Assembly: GCA_023434095.1 (NCBI GenBank)
Contig: JAEYTJ010000254.1
Span: 1-17,218 of the forward strand
DNA: 17,218 nt
Source of the DNA: Pseudomonadota bacterium
GTDB lineage: Bacteria; Pseudomonadota; Alphaproteobacteria; Rhizobiales; Xanthobacteraceae
Direction: 5' to 3'
The stretch's first letter is position 1; every line of letters begins with the position of its first letter. Positions 1 through 6,420 of the stretch are shown here, piece by piece. The position numbers and the translations under genes were made by a program. Below the pieces are notes generated by a model, which saw only the letters and a list, made by a program, of their open reading frames with translations, did no database searches and had not been told where the DNA came from.

Positions 1-634
1 GGCCGGTGGTGAAGCTGGCGATGACCAGATCGTCCAGCGACAGGGTGAAGGCGAGCATCCACCCCGAGATCACCGCCGGCAGGATGATCGGCAGCGTCAC
101 CACGAAGAAGGTCTTGAAGGGCGGGCAGCCGAGATCGAGCGCCGCCTCTTCCAGCGAACGGTCGAAGGTGACGAGGCGCGACTGCACCACCACGGACACG
201 AAGCACAGGGTGAAGGTGATGTGCGCGAGCGTGATCGTCCAGAAGCCGCGATCGATGCCGACGGCGACGAACAGCAGCAGCAGGGACAGGCCGGTGATGA
301 CTTCCGGCATCACCAGCGGCGCATAGACCATGCCGGAGAACAGCGTACGGCCGAAGAAGCGGCCGTAACGGGTCAACGCGATGGCGGCCAGCGTTCCCAG
401 CACGGTGGCGACGGTGGCGGTGAGAAAGGCGACGCGCAGCGTCACCCAGGCGGCGTCGAGCAACTGCTGGTTCTGGAACAGCTGCACGTACCAGTGGGTG
501 GAGAAGCCCGCCCACACCGTCACCATGCGCGAGGCGTTGAAGGAGTAGATCACCAGCAGGATGATCGGGATGTAGAGGAACGCAAAGCCCAGCGTGATCG
601 AGGTCACGTTGAACCAGGAGAGACCCTTGCGCAT
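1..634 (-). CDS. potI: Putrescine/spermidine-type ABC transporter permease PotI (3' end outside window)
   Basis: Inner-membrane permease subunit of a polyamine importer, pairing with the PotH-like permease and the PotG-like ATPase encoded just upstream. The reverse strand reads MRKGLSWFNVTSITLGFAFL and stays open for 211 codons to the window edge, so the C-terminus is missing (E. coli PotI is about 280 residues). Hydrophobic segments alternate with short loops. The ABC-permease EAA loop is visible as EEAALDLGCPPFKTFFVVTL, followed by LSLDDLVIASFTTG, which is typical of PotI/PotC. Its ATG overlaps the TGA of potH by one base (TGATG), indicating translational coupling in one operon. The family call is firm; putrescine specificity is inferred from the whole operon and the divergent puuA-like gene. 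Confidence 0.9.
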   Translation of the reverse strand, partial: MRKGLSWFNVTSITLGFAFLYIPIILLVIYSFNASRMVTVWAGFSTHWYVQLFQNQQLLDAAWVTLRVAFLTATVATVLGTLAAIALTRYGRFFGRTLFSGMVYAPLVMPEVITGLSLLLLFVAVGIDRGFWTITLAHITFTLCFVSVVVQSRLVTFDRSLEEAALDLGCPPFKTFFVVTLPIILPAVISGWMLAFTLSLDDLVIASFTTG

Positions 635-1545
635 CAGCGTCCCTCCACTTCGCGGGCCTGGATGTTCTGGTAGAAGACGATCGGGATCACCAGCACCATC
701 AGCAGCAGCACCGCCACCGCGGAGGAGACGGTCCAGGAGCGGTTCACCGAGAACTCGGTCCACAGCACCTTGCCGATCATCAGCGTGTCCGACCCGCCCA
801 GCAGGTCGGGAATGACGAACTCGCCCACCGCCGGAATGAAGCAGAGCAGGCAGCCCGCGAACACGCCCGGCAGCGAGAGCGGCCAGGTGATCTTCCAGAA
901 GGCGGCGAGCGGCGGGCAGCCGAGATCGGCGGCGGCTTCCAGCAGCGTCTCGTCCATCTTTTCCAGCGCCGAATAGAGCGGCAAGATCATGAAGGGCAGG
1001 TAGGAATAGACGATGCCGATATAGACGGCGGTGTCGGTGGCGAGAATCTGCAGCGGGGCGTCGCGGTCGACGATGTCGAGCGCGAACAGCAGCTGGTTGA
1101 GCAATCCCTCGGGCGAGAGGATGCCGATCCACGCATAGACGCGGATCAGGAACGAGGTCCAGAACGGCAGGATGACCAGCATCAGCAGCGTTGGGCGGAC
1201 GGATTTCGGCGCCCGCGCCATGGCGTAGGCGATGGGGTAGCCGGCCAGCAGCAGAAGCACCGTCGAGACGCTGGCGATCCACAGGCTGGAGCCATAGGCC
1301 TCGATGAACTCATTGTCCCAGGAAAGCACATAGCCGTAATTCTCGAAGGAAAGTTCGGCGAAGGCTTCCTTGAACGCCGCCCAGCCTTCCGCGAGATCGA
1401 AGGTCGGGAGATAGGGCGGCTGCGCGATCGCGTCCTGCGACAGGCTGATCTTGAAGACGATCAGGAACGGGACGAGGAACAGCGCCAGCAGCCATAGATA
1501 GGGGACGGTGAGGACCAGCCATCGCCCCTTCGCCTTGCTTGCCAT
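634..1545 (-). CDS. potH: Putrescine/spermidine-type ABC transporter permease PotH
   Basis: First permease of the polyamine importer, 303 residues, close to the usual PotH length. A short cytoplasmic N-terminus (MASKAKGRW) leads into a first membrane helix at about residues 11-31. A large periplasmic loop follows (about 35-85), then further helices. The EAA loop that docks on the ATPase lies at about 203-225 (EAAADLGCPPLAAFWKITWP). FIPAVGEFVIPDLLGG (about 236-251) is a hallmark of PotH/PotB permeases. The start is supported by a GAGGAGG ribosome binding site that overlaps the potG stop region; only 10 bp separate the two genes. The order ATPase-permease-permease matches E. coli potGHI. Confident for family, less so for the exact polyamine. 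Confidence 0.93.
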   Translation of the reverse strand: MASKAKGRWLVLTVPYLWLLALFLVPFLIVFKISLSQDAIAQPPYLPTFDLAEGWAAFKEAFAELSFENYGYVLSWDNEFIEAYGSSLWIASVSTVLLLLAGYPIAYAMARAPKSVRPTLLMLVILPFWTSFLIRVYAWIGILSPEGLLNQLLFALDIVDRDAPLQILATDTAVYIGIVYSYLPFMILPLYSALEKMDETLLEAAADLGCPPLAAFWKITWPLSLPGVFAGCLLCFIPAVGEFVIPDLLGGSDTLMIGKVLWTEFSVNRSWTVSSAVAVLLLMVLVIPIVFYQNIQAREVEGR

Positions 1546-1555
1546 GGTGGCCTCC

Positions 1556-2731
1556 TCAACTCGTCAGGACCACGCCGGCATCGGGCGAGAAGTACACATA
1601 GACCTTGTCGTCCCAGGTGATGGGACGCTCGACCATGCGGGTGAGGTTGGGCTTGGCGGCCTTCACCCGCGTGCCGCCGGGCAGCTCGACATGGAAGATC
1701 GACAGGTCCCCGAGATAGCCGATGTCCCAGATCTCGCCGTGCAGGCAATTGACGCCGGTGTCGGCGGGCGGGTCCAGCTCGACGCGCATCTTCTCCGGCC
1801 GCAGGGCGATGGCGACGCTGTCGCCGGGCTTGACCGCGCAGTCCTGCGCGATGCGGAAGCGCTTGTCCGGCGCCACGTTCGGCCGCAGGGTGACGATGCC
1901 GCCTTCCACCGCCTCGACCGTGGCGTCGAGAATGTTCACGTCGCCGACGAAATCGGCGACGTAGCGGGAATTGGGGTGCTCGTAGATCACCGCCGGCGGC
2001 GCGACCTGCACCAGCTTGCCGTGATTCATCACCGCGATACGGTCGGCGACCGTCATCGCCTCTTCCTGATCGTGGGTAACGATGAGGAAGGTCATGCCGA
2101 GCTCCATCTGGATGTCCATGAGCTCGAACTGGGTTTCCTCGCGCAGCTTCTTGTCGAGCGCGCCCAGCGGCTCGTCCAGCAGCAGCACCTTGGGCCGCTT
2201 GGCCAGCGAGCGGGCGAGCGCGACGCGCTGGCGCTGGCCGCCGGAGAGCTGGTGCGGCTTGCGCTTGGCGAACTTCTCAAGCTTCACCAGCTTGAGCATC
2301 TCCTCGACGCGGGCGGCGATGGCGCCCTTCTCCATCCGGTCCTGCCGCAGGCCGAAGGCGATGTTGTCCCAGACGCTCATATGCGGGAACAGCGCATAGG
2401 ACTGGAACATCATGTTGGTCTGCCGCTTGTAGGGCGGCGTGCCGACGAGGTCCTGCCCGGCGAGGGTGATCTGCCCCTCGGTGGGGTCCTCGAAGCCGGC
2501 GAGCATGCGCATCAGCGTGGTTTTGCCGCAGCCGGAAGGGCCGAGAAGGGCAAAGAACTCGCGCTCATAGATGTCGAGGGAGAGGTTGTCGACGGCGGTG
2601 AACTCGCCGAAGCGCTTGGTGACGTTCTTGTAGCTGATCAGCGGGACGGCCTGCGGGTCGTTCCAGGGAGCAAATTTCCGGCGGATGCCGCCAATGGTCT
2701 TCTGCGTCTTCTCGGCGACGCCGGTGCTCAT
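1556..2731 (-). CDS. potG: Polyamine ABC transporter ATP-binding protein PotG
   Basis: Cytoplasmic ATPase that powers the PotH/PotI permease pair; 391 residues, the usual size for an importer ATPase with a C-terminal TOBE regulatory domain. Visible motifs: Walker A GPSGCGKTT (64-72), Q-loop FQSYALFPHMSV (109-120), signature LSGGQRQRVALARSLAKRP (162-180), Walker B LLLDEPLGALD (183-193), and the switch histidine in VTHDQEEAMT (H220). The stretch NMMFQSYALFPHMSVWDNIAFGL is very close to E. coli PotG. The ATG at 2731 has only a weak GGGA-type ribosome site. It is the first gene of the operon. No substrate-binding protein gene (potF) precedes it, so that gene must lie beyond the window or elsewhere. 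A TAAAAT extended -10 and an inverted repeat sit upstream. Confidence 0.93.
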   Translation of the reverse strand: MSTGVAEKTQKTIGGIRRKFAPWNDPQAVPLISYKNVTKRFGEFTAVDNLSLDIYEREFFALLGPSGCGKTTLMRMLAGFEDPTEGQITLAGQDLVGTPPYKRQTNMMFQSYALFPHMSVWDNIAFGLRQDRMEKGAIAARVEEMLKLVKLEKFAKRKPHQLSGGQRQRVALARSLAKRPKVLLLDEPLGALDKKLREETQFELMDIQMELGMTFLIVTHDQEEAMTVADRIAVMNHGKLVQVAPPAVIYEHPNSRYVADFVGDVNILDATVEAVEGGIVTLRPNVAPDKRFRIAQDCAVKPGDSVAIALRPEKMRVELDPPADTGVNCLHGEIWDIGYLGDLSIFHVELPGGTRVKAAKPNLTRMVERPITWDDKVYVYFSPDAGVVLTS

Positions 2732-2752
2732 GCTGACTGGTCCCGTTTCCCC

Positions 2753-2785
2753 GCCGGTTATGTCGGCAACTCGACGCTAACCGGC
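2753..2785. promoter_or_regulatory. Inverted repeat in the potG leader / potG-puuA divergent region
   Basis: GCCGGTTA (2753-2760) and TAACCGGC (2778-2785) are perfect 8-base inverted arms 17 bases apart. A second nested pair, GTCG (2762-2765) and CGAC (2772-2775), lies between them. The element sits 22-54 bp upstream of the potG start. It could be an operator for a regulator of the divergent potGHI/puuA pair or a hairpin in the potG transcript. The arms are seen directly; the role is inferred. Confidence 0.45.
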
Positions 2786-2818
2786 TTCGCACGGCGGCTC
2801 AACGCCCCGCTGCGAACA

Positions 2819-2827
2819 ATTTTACCA
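2819..2827 (-). promoter_or_regulatory. Candidate extended -10 promoter for potGHI
   Basis: On the minus strand TGG precedes TAAAAT, giving an extended -10 (TGnTAtAAT-like, 5 of 6 in the hexamer) inside an otherwise GC-rich region. No good -35 is visible 16-18 bp upstream, which an extended -10 can tolerate. Transcription from here would give a potG leader of about 80 nt that contains the 2753-2785 inverted repeat. Sequence-only prediction. Confidence 0.35.
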
Positions 2828-2921
2828 TGCCTGCAAAGGTGGCGGGGTGGCCCTGCCTTGACGGCGGCAAGCGGCCCGTGATTGCCTCAAGACGCGCAGA
2901 AAGCGCATCAGGAAGGCAATC

Positions 2922-4322
2922 ATGGCCAAGAAGAAGCGTTCTGATAAGGACGCGGTCGACAATCCCCGCGGCGTGACCACCCTTGCCGAAGCAAAGGCAT
3001 GGATGGCGGCGCGCGGCATTACCGAAATCGAATGCGCGGTGCCGGATCTCGCCGGCGTCGGACGCGGCAAGATCATGCCGGTCTCGAAGTTCCTGTCCGG
3101 CCCGACGATGAACCTGCCGCTCAGCGTGTTCTTCCAGACCATCTCCGGCGACTACCCGCCCTATGACAATCTCGTCGACTCGGTGGTGGTCGACAGCGAC
3201 CTGGTGATGGAGCCGGACTTCTCCACCCTCGCCATCGTCCCCTGGGCCCAGGACCCGACTGCGCAGGTGATCCACGACGCCTATCACCGCGACGGGCGCC
3301 CGGTGGAACTCGCCCCGCGGCAGGTGCTGAAGAACGTGGTGGACCTCTACGCCAAGAAGGGCTGGAAGGCCGTGGTGGCGCCGGAGATCGAGTTCTATCT
3401 CGTCGAGCCGAACACCGATGCCGATTATCCGCTCAAGCCCCCGATCGGGCGCTCGGGCCGGCCGGAAATCGGCCGCCAGTCCTATTCGATCCAGGCGGTG
3501 AACGAGTTCGACGCCCTGTTCGAGGACATGTACGACTATTCCGAGGCGCAGGGCCTGGAGATCGACACGCTGATCCACGAGGACGGCGCGGCGCAGATGG
3601 AGATCAACCTGCTGCACGGCGATCCCATCGTGCTCGCCGACCAAGTGTACCTGTTCAAGCGCACGATCCGCGAGGCGGCGCTGCAGCACAAGATCTACGC
3701 CACCTTCATGGCCAAGCCCATCGCCGACGAGCCGGGCTCGGCCATGCACATCCACCAGTCCATCGTCGACGGCGAGACCGGCAAGAACATCTTCTCCGAC
3801 GCCGAGGGCGACCCGACGCCGGAGTTCTTCTCCTTCATCGCCGGCCAGCAGCGCTTTCTGCCAGCGGTGATGTCGATCCTCGCCCCTTACGTGAACTCCT
3901 ACCGCCGGCTGACGCGCGATTCGATGGCGCCGATCAACGTGCAGTGGGGCTACGACAACCGCACGGCGGGGCTGCGCGTGCCGCCTTCCTCGCCGGCGGC
4001 GCGACGGGTGGAGAACCGGGTGCCGTCCTCCGACGCCAACCCCTATCTCGTCATCGCCGCCTCGCTCGCCTGTGGCTATCTCGGCATGGTGGAGGGGCTG
4101 CGCCCGACCGAACCGCTGGAAGCCGATGCCAAGGGTCTCGACTTCGAGCTGCCGCGCGGCCTGCTCGAAGCCGTGGCGGCGCTTCAGCACTCCGAGGAGA
4201 TCGCTACCGTGCTCGGGCCGTCTTTCGTCAAGACCTATACGGCGGTGAAGCAGACCGAGTTCGACACCTTCATGCGGGTGATCTCACCCTGGGAGCGGGA
4301 ATATCTGCTGCTAAACGTGTGA
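2922..4322 (+). CDS. puuA: Glutamine synthetase-family ligase, probable gamma-glutamylputrescine synthetase
   Basis: Predicted to ligate glutamate to a polyamine amine using ATP, the first step of the gamma-glutamylated putrescine pathway (Puu). It has 466 residues, normal for GS type I/PuuA. The N-terminal beta-grasp part covers about 15-120. Catalytic-domain motifs are EIEFYL (155-160, metal-binding glutamates), GSAMHIHQS (272-280, ATP/ammonia-site loop), NRTAGLRVP (346-354) and ENRVPSSDANPYL (364-376). The C-terminus WEREYLLLNV resembles PuuA-type enzymes rather than housekeeping GlnA, and I see no GlnA-like adenylylation tyrosine segment. The ATG at 2922 follows AGGAAGG at a good distance. 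It is divergent from potGHI, which supports putrescine as substrate. Other amine-glutamate ligases of the family remain possible. Confidence 0.82.
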   Translation: MAKKKRSDKDAVDNPRGVTTLAEAKAWMAARGITEIECAVPDLAGVGRGKIMPVSKFLSGPTMNLPLSVFFQTISGDYPPYDNLVDSVVVDSDLVMEPDFSTLAIVPWAQDPTAQVIHDAYHRDGRPVELAPRQVLKNVVDLYAKKGWKAVVAPEIEFYLVEPNTDADYPLKPPIGRSGRPEIGRQSYSIQAVNEFDALFEDMYDYSEAQGLEIDTLIHEDGAAQMEINLLHGDPIVLADQVYLFKRTIREAALQHKIYATFMAKPIADEPGSAMHIHQSIVDGETGKNIFSDAEGDPTPEFFSFIAGQQRFLPAVMSILAPYVNSYRRLTRDSMAPINVQWGYDNRTAGLRVPPSSPAARRVENRVPSSDANPYLVIAASLACGYLGMVEGLRPTEPLEADAKGLDFELPRGLLEAVAALQHSEEIATVLGPSFVKTYTAVKQTEFDTFMRVISPWEREYLLLNV

Positions 4323-4327
4323 GCTTG

Positions 4328-4348
4328 CCCCTCCCCGACGGGGAGGGG
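4328..4348 (+). terminator. GC-rich hairpin after puuA
   Basis: CCCCTCCCC (4328-4336) and GGGGAGGGG (4340-4348) form a 9-bp perfect stem with a 3-base loop, six bases after the puuA stop. No T-run follows, so intrinsic termination is uncertain; it may be a transcript-end stabiliser or part of a dispersed repeat. Confidence 0.4.
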
Positions 4349-4360
4349 GCCGCTATCTCC

Positions 4361-4404
4361 AGCGTGCTTCGAGGCCGGCCTTGCGACCGGCACCTCAGCA
4401 TGAC
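4361..4404. repeat. Palindromic intergenic repeat, copy A
   Basis: This stretch contains the outer pair GAGG (4371-4374) / CCTC (4393-4396) around CCGG pairs, and ends in CACCTCAGCATGACG. It resembles, in inverted orientation, the CATCCTGAGGTGC-type palindromic repeats scattered between genes of many Hyphomicrobiales. It lies in the convergent gap between puuA and the flavin monooxygenase gene and faces copy B. Family assignment is from memory of such repeats. Confidence 0.5.
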
Positions 4405-4440
4405 GAAGGGCATGACTGGCTGGACCAGCCCGCGCGCCGT

Positions 4441-4476
4441 CATCCTGAGGTGCGAGCGTAGCGAGCCTCGAAGGAT
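4441..4476. repeat. Palindromic intergenic repeat, copy B (CATCCTGAGG type)
   Basis: ATCCTGAGG (4442-4450) pairs imperfectly with CCTCGAAGGAT (4466-4476): ATCCT/AGGAT and GAGG/CCTC are exact, and GCGAGC occurs twice as a direct repeat in the centre. This is the common rhizobial dispersed repeat form. It is oriented opposite to copy A, so CACCTCAG (A) and CTGAGGTG (B) could pair across about 40 bases. Confidence 0.6.
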
Positions 4477-4525
4477 TCCGCCCTCGGCCAATCTGCCGGT
4501 CCGCGTTGCCAACGGCCTCAACCCC

Positions 4526-5587
4526 TCACGCCTCCACCGTCTCTTCCGCCAGGATCTCCCGCACGCGCGGGATGACCTTGGTGCCGTAGAGCTCGATGGC
4601 GCGCATCATGCGCGCATGCGGCAGCGGGCCGGCGCTGTATTTTAGGTCGAAGCGCGAGAGGCCGAGGGCCTTCGCCGTCCTGGCGATCTTGCGCGCCACC
4701 GTTTCCGGCGATCCGAGATAGAGCGAGCCGTGGGTGATCTCCCGCTCGAAGGCGTCGCGCCCGTAGGGCGGCCAGCCGCGCTCGGCGCCGATGCGGTCAT
4801 GCATGCGCTTGTAGTCGGCATAGAACTCCTCGCGCGCGGCCTCGTCGGTATCGGCGATATAGCCGTGCGAATGCACCCCGATCGGTTGCGCCGTGCCGCC
4901 GAGCTGGCCGATCGCCTTGTGGTAGAGGTCGACATAGGGCGCGAAGCGGGCCGGGTTGCCGCCGATGATGGCGAGCATCAGCGGCAGGCCGTAGCGCGCC
5001 GCCCGCACCACCGATTCCGGCGAGCCGCCGACGCCGATCCAGGTCTTCAGCGTGCCGGATTCCACCAGCGGATAGACGTGCTGACCCGCCAGCGGCGGGC
5101 GCAGCTCGCCCTGCCAGGTGACGCCCTCCGGCGTGGCATTGTCGCGCAGCAGGGCCGCGAACAGGTCGAGCTTCTCGGTGAACAGCGCCTCGTAGTCCTT
5201 CAGGTCGAAGCCGAAGAGCGGAAAGGATTCGGTGAACGAGCCGCGCCCCAGGATGACCTCCGCCCGGCCATTCGACAGCGCGTCGACGGTGGCGAAGCGC
5301 TGGAACACGCGGATCGGGTCGTCGGAGGACAGCACGGTGACCGCCGAGCCGAGGCGGATGCGCTTTGTCCGCGTCGCCATGCCGGCGAGCACGACCTCCG
5401 GGGCGGAGACGGCGAAATCGTCGCGATGGTGTTCGCCGACGCCGATGAAATCGATGCCGACCTCGTCCGCCAGCACCGCTTCCTCCACCAGATCGCGGAT
5501 CACCTGCGCATGGGAGAGCGGCCGGCCGTCGGTGCCGGACGTCACGTCGCCGAAGGTGTCGAGGCCGAGTTCGAGAAGCTGTGCCAT
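4526..5587 (-). CDS. LLM-class (luciferase-like) flavin-dependent oxidoreductase
   Basis: Predicted TIM-barrel flavin monooxygenase/oxidoreductase of the bacterial luciferase-like superfamily, cytoplasmic, substrate unknown. It has 353 residues from the ATG at 5587. Visible family marks are LELGLDTFGDV at the N-terminus, the strand-loop FIGVGEHHRDDFAVSAPEVVLA, RIRLGSAVTVLSSDDPIRVF, the glycine-rich FMN phosphate region EVILGRGSF, and the later TWIGVGGSPESVVRAARYGLP. The wording resembles the subgroup typified by an Agrobacterium protein of known structure but unassigned reaction (recalled, not checked). The frame stays open for 54 more codons upstream, but AAGGGG ahead of 5587 and the conserved start MAQLLELGLDTFG favour this ATG. 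It appears monocistronic. Function cannot be narrowed from sequence. Confidence 0.88.
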   Translation of the reverse strand: MAQLLELGLDTFGDVTSGTDGRPLSHAQVIRDLVEEAVLADEVGIDFIGVGEHHRDDFAVSAPEVVLAGMATRTKRIRLGSAVTVLSSDDPIRVFQRFATVDALSNGRAEVILGRGSFTESFPLFGFDLKDYEALFTEKLDLFAALLRDNATPEGVTWQGELRPPLAGQHVYPLVESGTLKTWIGVGGSPESVVRAARYGLPLMLAIIGGNPARFAPYVDLYHKAIGQLGGTAQPIGVHSHGYIADTDEAAREEFYADYKRMHDRIGAERGWPPYGRDAFEREITHGSLYLGSPETVARKIARTAKALGLSRFDLKYSAGPLPHARMMRAIELYGTKVIPRVREILAEETVEA

Positions 5588-5714
5588 GGGAGAGGTCCCC
5601 TTCTTGTCCGGCACCGCGCCGGCGCTTCCCATATGGACCGGCGGCGGGGAGCGTGCATCCCCGTGGCTGCAAGGGCGGGTTTTCGCTTCTGCAAGCACCC
5701 GGTGGGGCGGACGT

Positions 5715-5747
5715 AAAAAAAGCCCGCTGGACCAGCCAGCGGGCTTC
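5715..5747 (-). terminator. Rho-independent terminator for the DUF1127 gene
   Basis: On the minus strand a 10-bp perfect stem (AGCCCGCTGG / CCAGCGGGCT, + strand 5721-5730 and 5736-5745) with a 5-base loop is followed directly by a run of seven T. This is the clearest intrinsic terminator in the window. It closes the minus-strand DUF1127 transcript and insulates the flavin monooxygenase gene downstream. Confidence 0.88.
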
Positions 5748-5751
5748 AAGT

Positions 5752-5779
5752 CGGCGACACGAGGGGGTCGATGTCGCCG
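5752..5779. repeat. Second inverted repeat between DUF1127 stop and terminator
   Basis: CGGCGACA (5752-5759) and TGTCGCCG (5772-5779) are perfect 8-base arms with a 12-base loop. They lie about 45 bases after the DUF1127 stop on the minus strand and directly before the T-run terminator. The two would form tandem stem-loops in the 3' untranslated region, possibly giving transcript stability or a small 3'-derived RNA. Arms are seen; role is inferred. Confidence 0.5.
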
Positions 5780-5824
5780 TAAATTCGTCCGGGCGGCCGG
5801 TGCCGCGACGAAAGGCGGCCATGC

Positions 5825-6229
5825 TCAGCCGCAGGAGACGGGGGTATCGTGGCGGGGCGCGACAGGCGCGGGACCCTCGGCCCGGCGGTCGCGCGCGGCC
5901 TTGCCGGCGGCGTCCTGGCGAGCGGCCTCGCGCAGCGCCTCGCGCATGGTCATGCGGCGGGCGGCGCGGCGTTCCACCGAGCGAACCACGAGCACGGCCG
6001 TCGGATCCTGCCAGAGCGGGCCGGACGAGGCGTCGAGCAGGTCGCCGCGGGTGAGGCCGATGTCGCGCAGCATGCGGTCGTCGAAGCCGCCGAGTTGCGA
6101 GAGATGGCGCCGGCGGGCGACCGCCTTGATGAACTGGATGGACCCCATGAAAGCGGCGATCAGCAGCCCGCTCGCCGCGGTACCGAACGAGGAGAAGGGC
6201 TTTCTCCGGACTTCGCCAACAAACGACAT
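5825..6229 (-). CDS. DUF1127-domain protein with long C-terminal tail
   Basis: Protein of 134 residues carrying a DUF1127 (YjiS-like) segment at about 39-66, RRRHLSQLGGFDDRMLRDIG plus LTRGDL. Small DUF1127 proteins are frequent in alphaproteobacteria and some have been linked to RNA turnover and metabolism; the role here is unknown. Residues 16-34 (GTAASGLLIAAFMGSIQFI) are hydrophobic and could contact or span the membrane. The region after 75 is Arg/Ala/Glu-rich and probably helical, ending in PVSCG. The start was chosen because GGAGG lies five bases before the ATG at 6229; an in-frame ATG 12 bases upstream would put that site inside the gene. It is divergent from a LysR gene across palindromic sites and ends at a strong terminator. 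It is longer than the typical 45-75 residue members. Confidence 0.82.
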   Translation of the reverse strand: MSFVGEVRRKPFSSFGTAASGLLIAAFMGSIQFIKAVARRRHLSQLGGFDDRMLRDIGLTRGDLLDASSGPLWQDPTAVLVVRSVERRAARRMTMREALREAARQDAAGKAARDRRAEGPAPVAPRHDTPVSCG

Positions 6230-6344
6230 CGTATCCTCCATGTGCCGGCCGCGCGGCGACGGTGCTGGGTTTTGATCGCGGTGAGGCGCTGGGGCCACCC
6301 GAAATCGACACCGTCCGTTCGCGGCGGGATCGTTATGAAGGAGC

Positions 6345-6356
6345 GTGATTGATCAC
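6345..6356. promoter_or_regulatory. Short palindrome in DUF1127/LysR divergent region
   Basis: GTGAT-TG-ATCAC is a perfect 5-base inverted repeat with a 2-base centre. It overlaps a TTGATC hexamer (6349-6354) that could serve as the -35 of the LysR gene, with TATGAT at 6370-6375 as -10 (a short 15-base spacer). It may be one of two binding sites for the LysR product. Inferred. Confidence 0.4.
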
Positions 6357-6381
6357 ACTAGCGAATGTTTATGATCGCTGA

Positions 6382-6401
6382 TATCATCAGTATTGATGAT
6401 A
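6382..6401. promoter_or_regulatory. Perfect 20-bp operator-like palindrome upstream of LysR gene
   Basis: TATCATCA (6382-6389) and TGATGATA (6394-6401) are perfect 8-base arms around GTAT. It contains ATC-N-GAT and T-N11-A symmetry as expected of a LysR box. It begins just after the candidate -10 (TATGAT, 6370-6375), so it would cover the transcription start and fit negative autoregulation. A related ATGAT/ATCAT pair overlaps it on the left (6371-6387). The surroundings are AT-rich compared with the rest of the window. Confidence 0.6.
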
Positions 6402-6420
6402 GGCCGTCGTGAGGGCTCCG

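Noticed and set aside
2848..2862. Sigma-54-like promoter upstream of puuA (TGGCCC-N4-TTGA)
   Set aside because: The spacing fits, but the -12 element has GA in place of the invariant GC, so I do not call it.
1508..2881. 457-codon open frame on plus opposite potG
   Set aside because: Antisense shadow of a high-GC gene: low-complexity His/Asp/Arg/Leu composition, no family motif, while potG on minus has all ABC motifs.
2799..4190. 463-codon open frame on minus opposite puuA
   Set aside because: Shadow frame rich in His/Arg/Val/Asp with no domain; the plus-strand glutamine-synthetase motifs are complete.
5588..5714. Possible small gene between the flavin monooxygenase start and the DUF1127 terminator
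   Set aside because: Only frames with shadow-like composition and no ribosome site; probably the promoter and leader of the monooxygenase gene.
4797..6311. 504-codon minus frame spanning the flavin monooxygenase start and the DUF1127 gene
   Set aside because: Overlaps two supported genes and a strong terminator, with Arg/Ala/Pro-biased sequence and no recognisable domain.
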